Assembly: GCF_002943715.1 (NCBI RefSeq)
Contig: NZ_MQUA01000014.1
Location: forward strand, 372,001 to 436,000
Length of the DNA: 64,000 nt
Source of the DNA: Polaribacter filamentus
Lineage (GTDB): Bacteria; Bacteroidota; Bacteroidia; Flavobacteriales; Flavobacteriaceae
Reading direction: 5' to 3'
The notes beneath the pieces were generated by a model that was not told where the DNA came from, made no database searches, and was given only the letters and a program-made list of their open reading frames with translations. Below are positions 63,478 through 64,000 of this stretch, piece after piece; the first letter of the stretch is position 1, and the number at the start of each line of letters is the position of its first letter. The translations under genes and the position numbers were made by a program.

Positions 63478-63643
63478 GTTTTTTTATTTGTTCTCATTAT
63501 TTTTTATTTGGACTTATTAGTTTTTTTTGGACTTAATTAGTTTTTTTTGGGTTAACTTAACTCTTTCGAAACATATATTTAGTTGTTTTGTTTTTATTTT
63601 TGAAAATTAATTAGAATTTTTTGTGAATAAAACTATCTATTTA

Positions 63644-64000
63644 ATGTTTTGCATGTTACTTACTAATGTTACATGGTCTCACGATCTGTATGTAGGTTCT
63701 GGAGCAGCAATAACAACGTTACCTGGTAGTGTTTTATTTGCAGGAAGCAATGCCTCTGTCAATTCAGTAGCAAGCTTAACCACAACTTCAGATGCTACTG
63801 CAAGTGGCTCTAGCTTTATTGGTTTAGCTGATACTTTAAGTCCATGGACTCGTTCGGGACATTTATCTTTGGGAGGGACTTTTAATTTTGTTTTTGGAAA
63901 GAGCTTGAAAAAAAGCAATTTAAATATTATTGAGAATACAACTTATAAGATAGAATACCATAAAAATAAAATGAATCAAATTCACTCGTTTCATCACACT
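63644..64000 (+). CDS. Ser/Thr-rich surface-protein-like ORF, runs off the right edge
   Basis: It is open from the ATG at 63644 to the window end (119 codons). The first 65 residues are rich in Ser, Thr, Ala and Gly (VGSGAAITTLPGSVLFAG, SLTTTSDATASGSSF), as in secreted flavobacterial repeat proteins. No proper signal peptide precedes them. The later part (FGKSLKKSNLNIIENTTYKIEYHKNK) changes character, so this may be a fusion of remnants. No function can be assigned. Confidence 0.4.
   Translation, partial: MFCMLLTNVTWSHDLYVGSGAAITTLPGSVLFAGSNASVNSVASLTTTSDATASGSSFIGLADTLSPWTRSGHLSLGGTFNFVFGKSLKKSNLNIIENTTYKIEYHKNKMNQIHSFHHT

Noticed and set aside
63564..63571. TTTCGAAA near the AraC-type gene as a further GlpR operator
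   Set aside because: A lone core outside the locus and without flanking symmetry; an 8-bp motif may occur by chance in AT-rich DNA.
63679..63918. Minus-strand open frame rich in Pro, Val and Lys opposite the right-edge gene
   Set aside because: The plus strand reads as a Ser/Thr-rich surface-protein sequence open to the window end; the minus frame has no upstream context and looks like its complement.
1..64000. CRISPR arrays, tRNA or rRNA genes
   Set aside because: Reading the intergenic regions showed no regularly spaced repeats, no cloverleaf-like sequence ending in CCA and no rRNA-like blocks. This is a visual scan only, so a divergent tRNA could be missed.

Overview
The window is low-GC DNA from a Bacteroidota bacterium, most likely a marine member of the Flavobacteriaceae. 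Support comes from a SusC/SusD pair, type IX-secretion-style surface protein fragments, a TamL-type outer-membrane protein remnant, LemA/TPM genes, absent Shine-Dalgarno sequences, and -7 boxes of the Bacteroidota form TAnnTTTG. No tRNA, rRNA, CRISPR array or phage gene was recognised.

Left chromosomal part (1-21.7 kb): the end of a DUF1501/DUF1800 pair, alaS, an M23 peptidase and a MerR regulator; then a six-gene run (two acyl-CoA dehydrogenases, two short-chain dehydrogenases, a sugar/hydroxyacyl-type kinase and a DUF1330-like protein) that resembles hydroxy-acid-CoA catabolism; LemA and two TPM-domain genes; a frameshifted secreted protein; a VIT-type metal transporter; DUF423; a phosphoesterase fused to an outer-membrane barrel; and a nucleotidyltransferase/XdhC pair for molybdenum hydroxylase maturation.

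Accessory island (about 21.8-50.7 kb): bounded on the left by a decayed TamL gene cut at an IS30 end and on the right by a nest of insertion sequences. It carries a glycerophosphodiester/glycerol-3-phosphate utilisation locus spread over about 20 kb: DeoR-type repressor, GlpD, GlpT, a secreted HAD phosphatase, an SGNH hydrolase lipoprotein, an alkaline-phosphatase-superfamily enzyme (frameshifted), a decayed secreted propeller gene, a glycerophosphodiester phosphodiesterase lipoprotein, a calcineurin-like phosphoesterase, SusD and SusC. TTTCGAAA-type palindromes lie upstream of glpD and near the SusC promoter, which suggests one repressor controls both ends. The locus is riddled with IS30, IS982, IS3, IS4, IS5, IS630 and IS1595 elements; several are nested, and target duplications or restored reading frames can be read directly.

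Right chromosomal part (50.8-64 kb): a tightly packed thiol-redox operon (MsrB, MsrA, a decayed glutaredoxin, SelO, aldo/keto reductase, a second MsrA and a small Cys protein with an in-frame TGA), an HD-domain/Pycsar-effector-type membrane protein, a GAF-domain protein, the GTPases Der and Era, an IS6 remnant, a membrane AraC-type regulator and the start of a Ser/Thr-rich surface protein at the right edge.

The most interesting items are the glycerophosphodiester locus with its shared operator-like sites, the SelO/glutaredoxin/Msr operon, the orphan HD-PycTM gene, the kinase/acyl-CoA dehydrogenase cluster, two single-A frameshifts at slippery heptamers, and the nested IS architecture.
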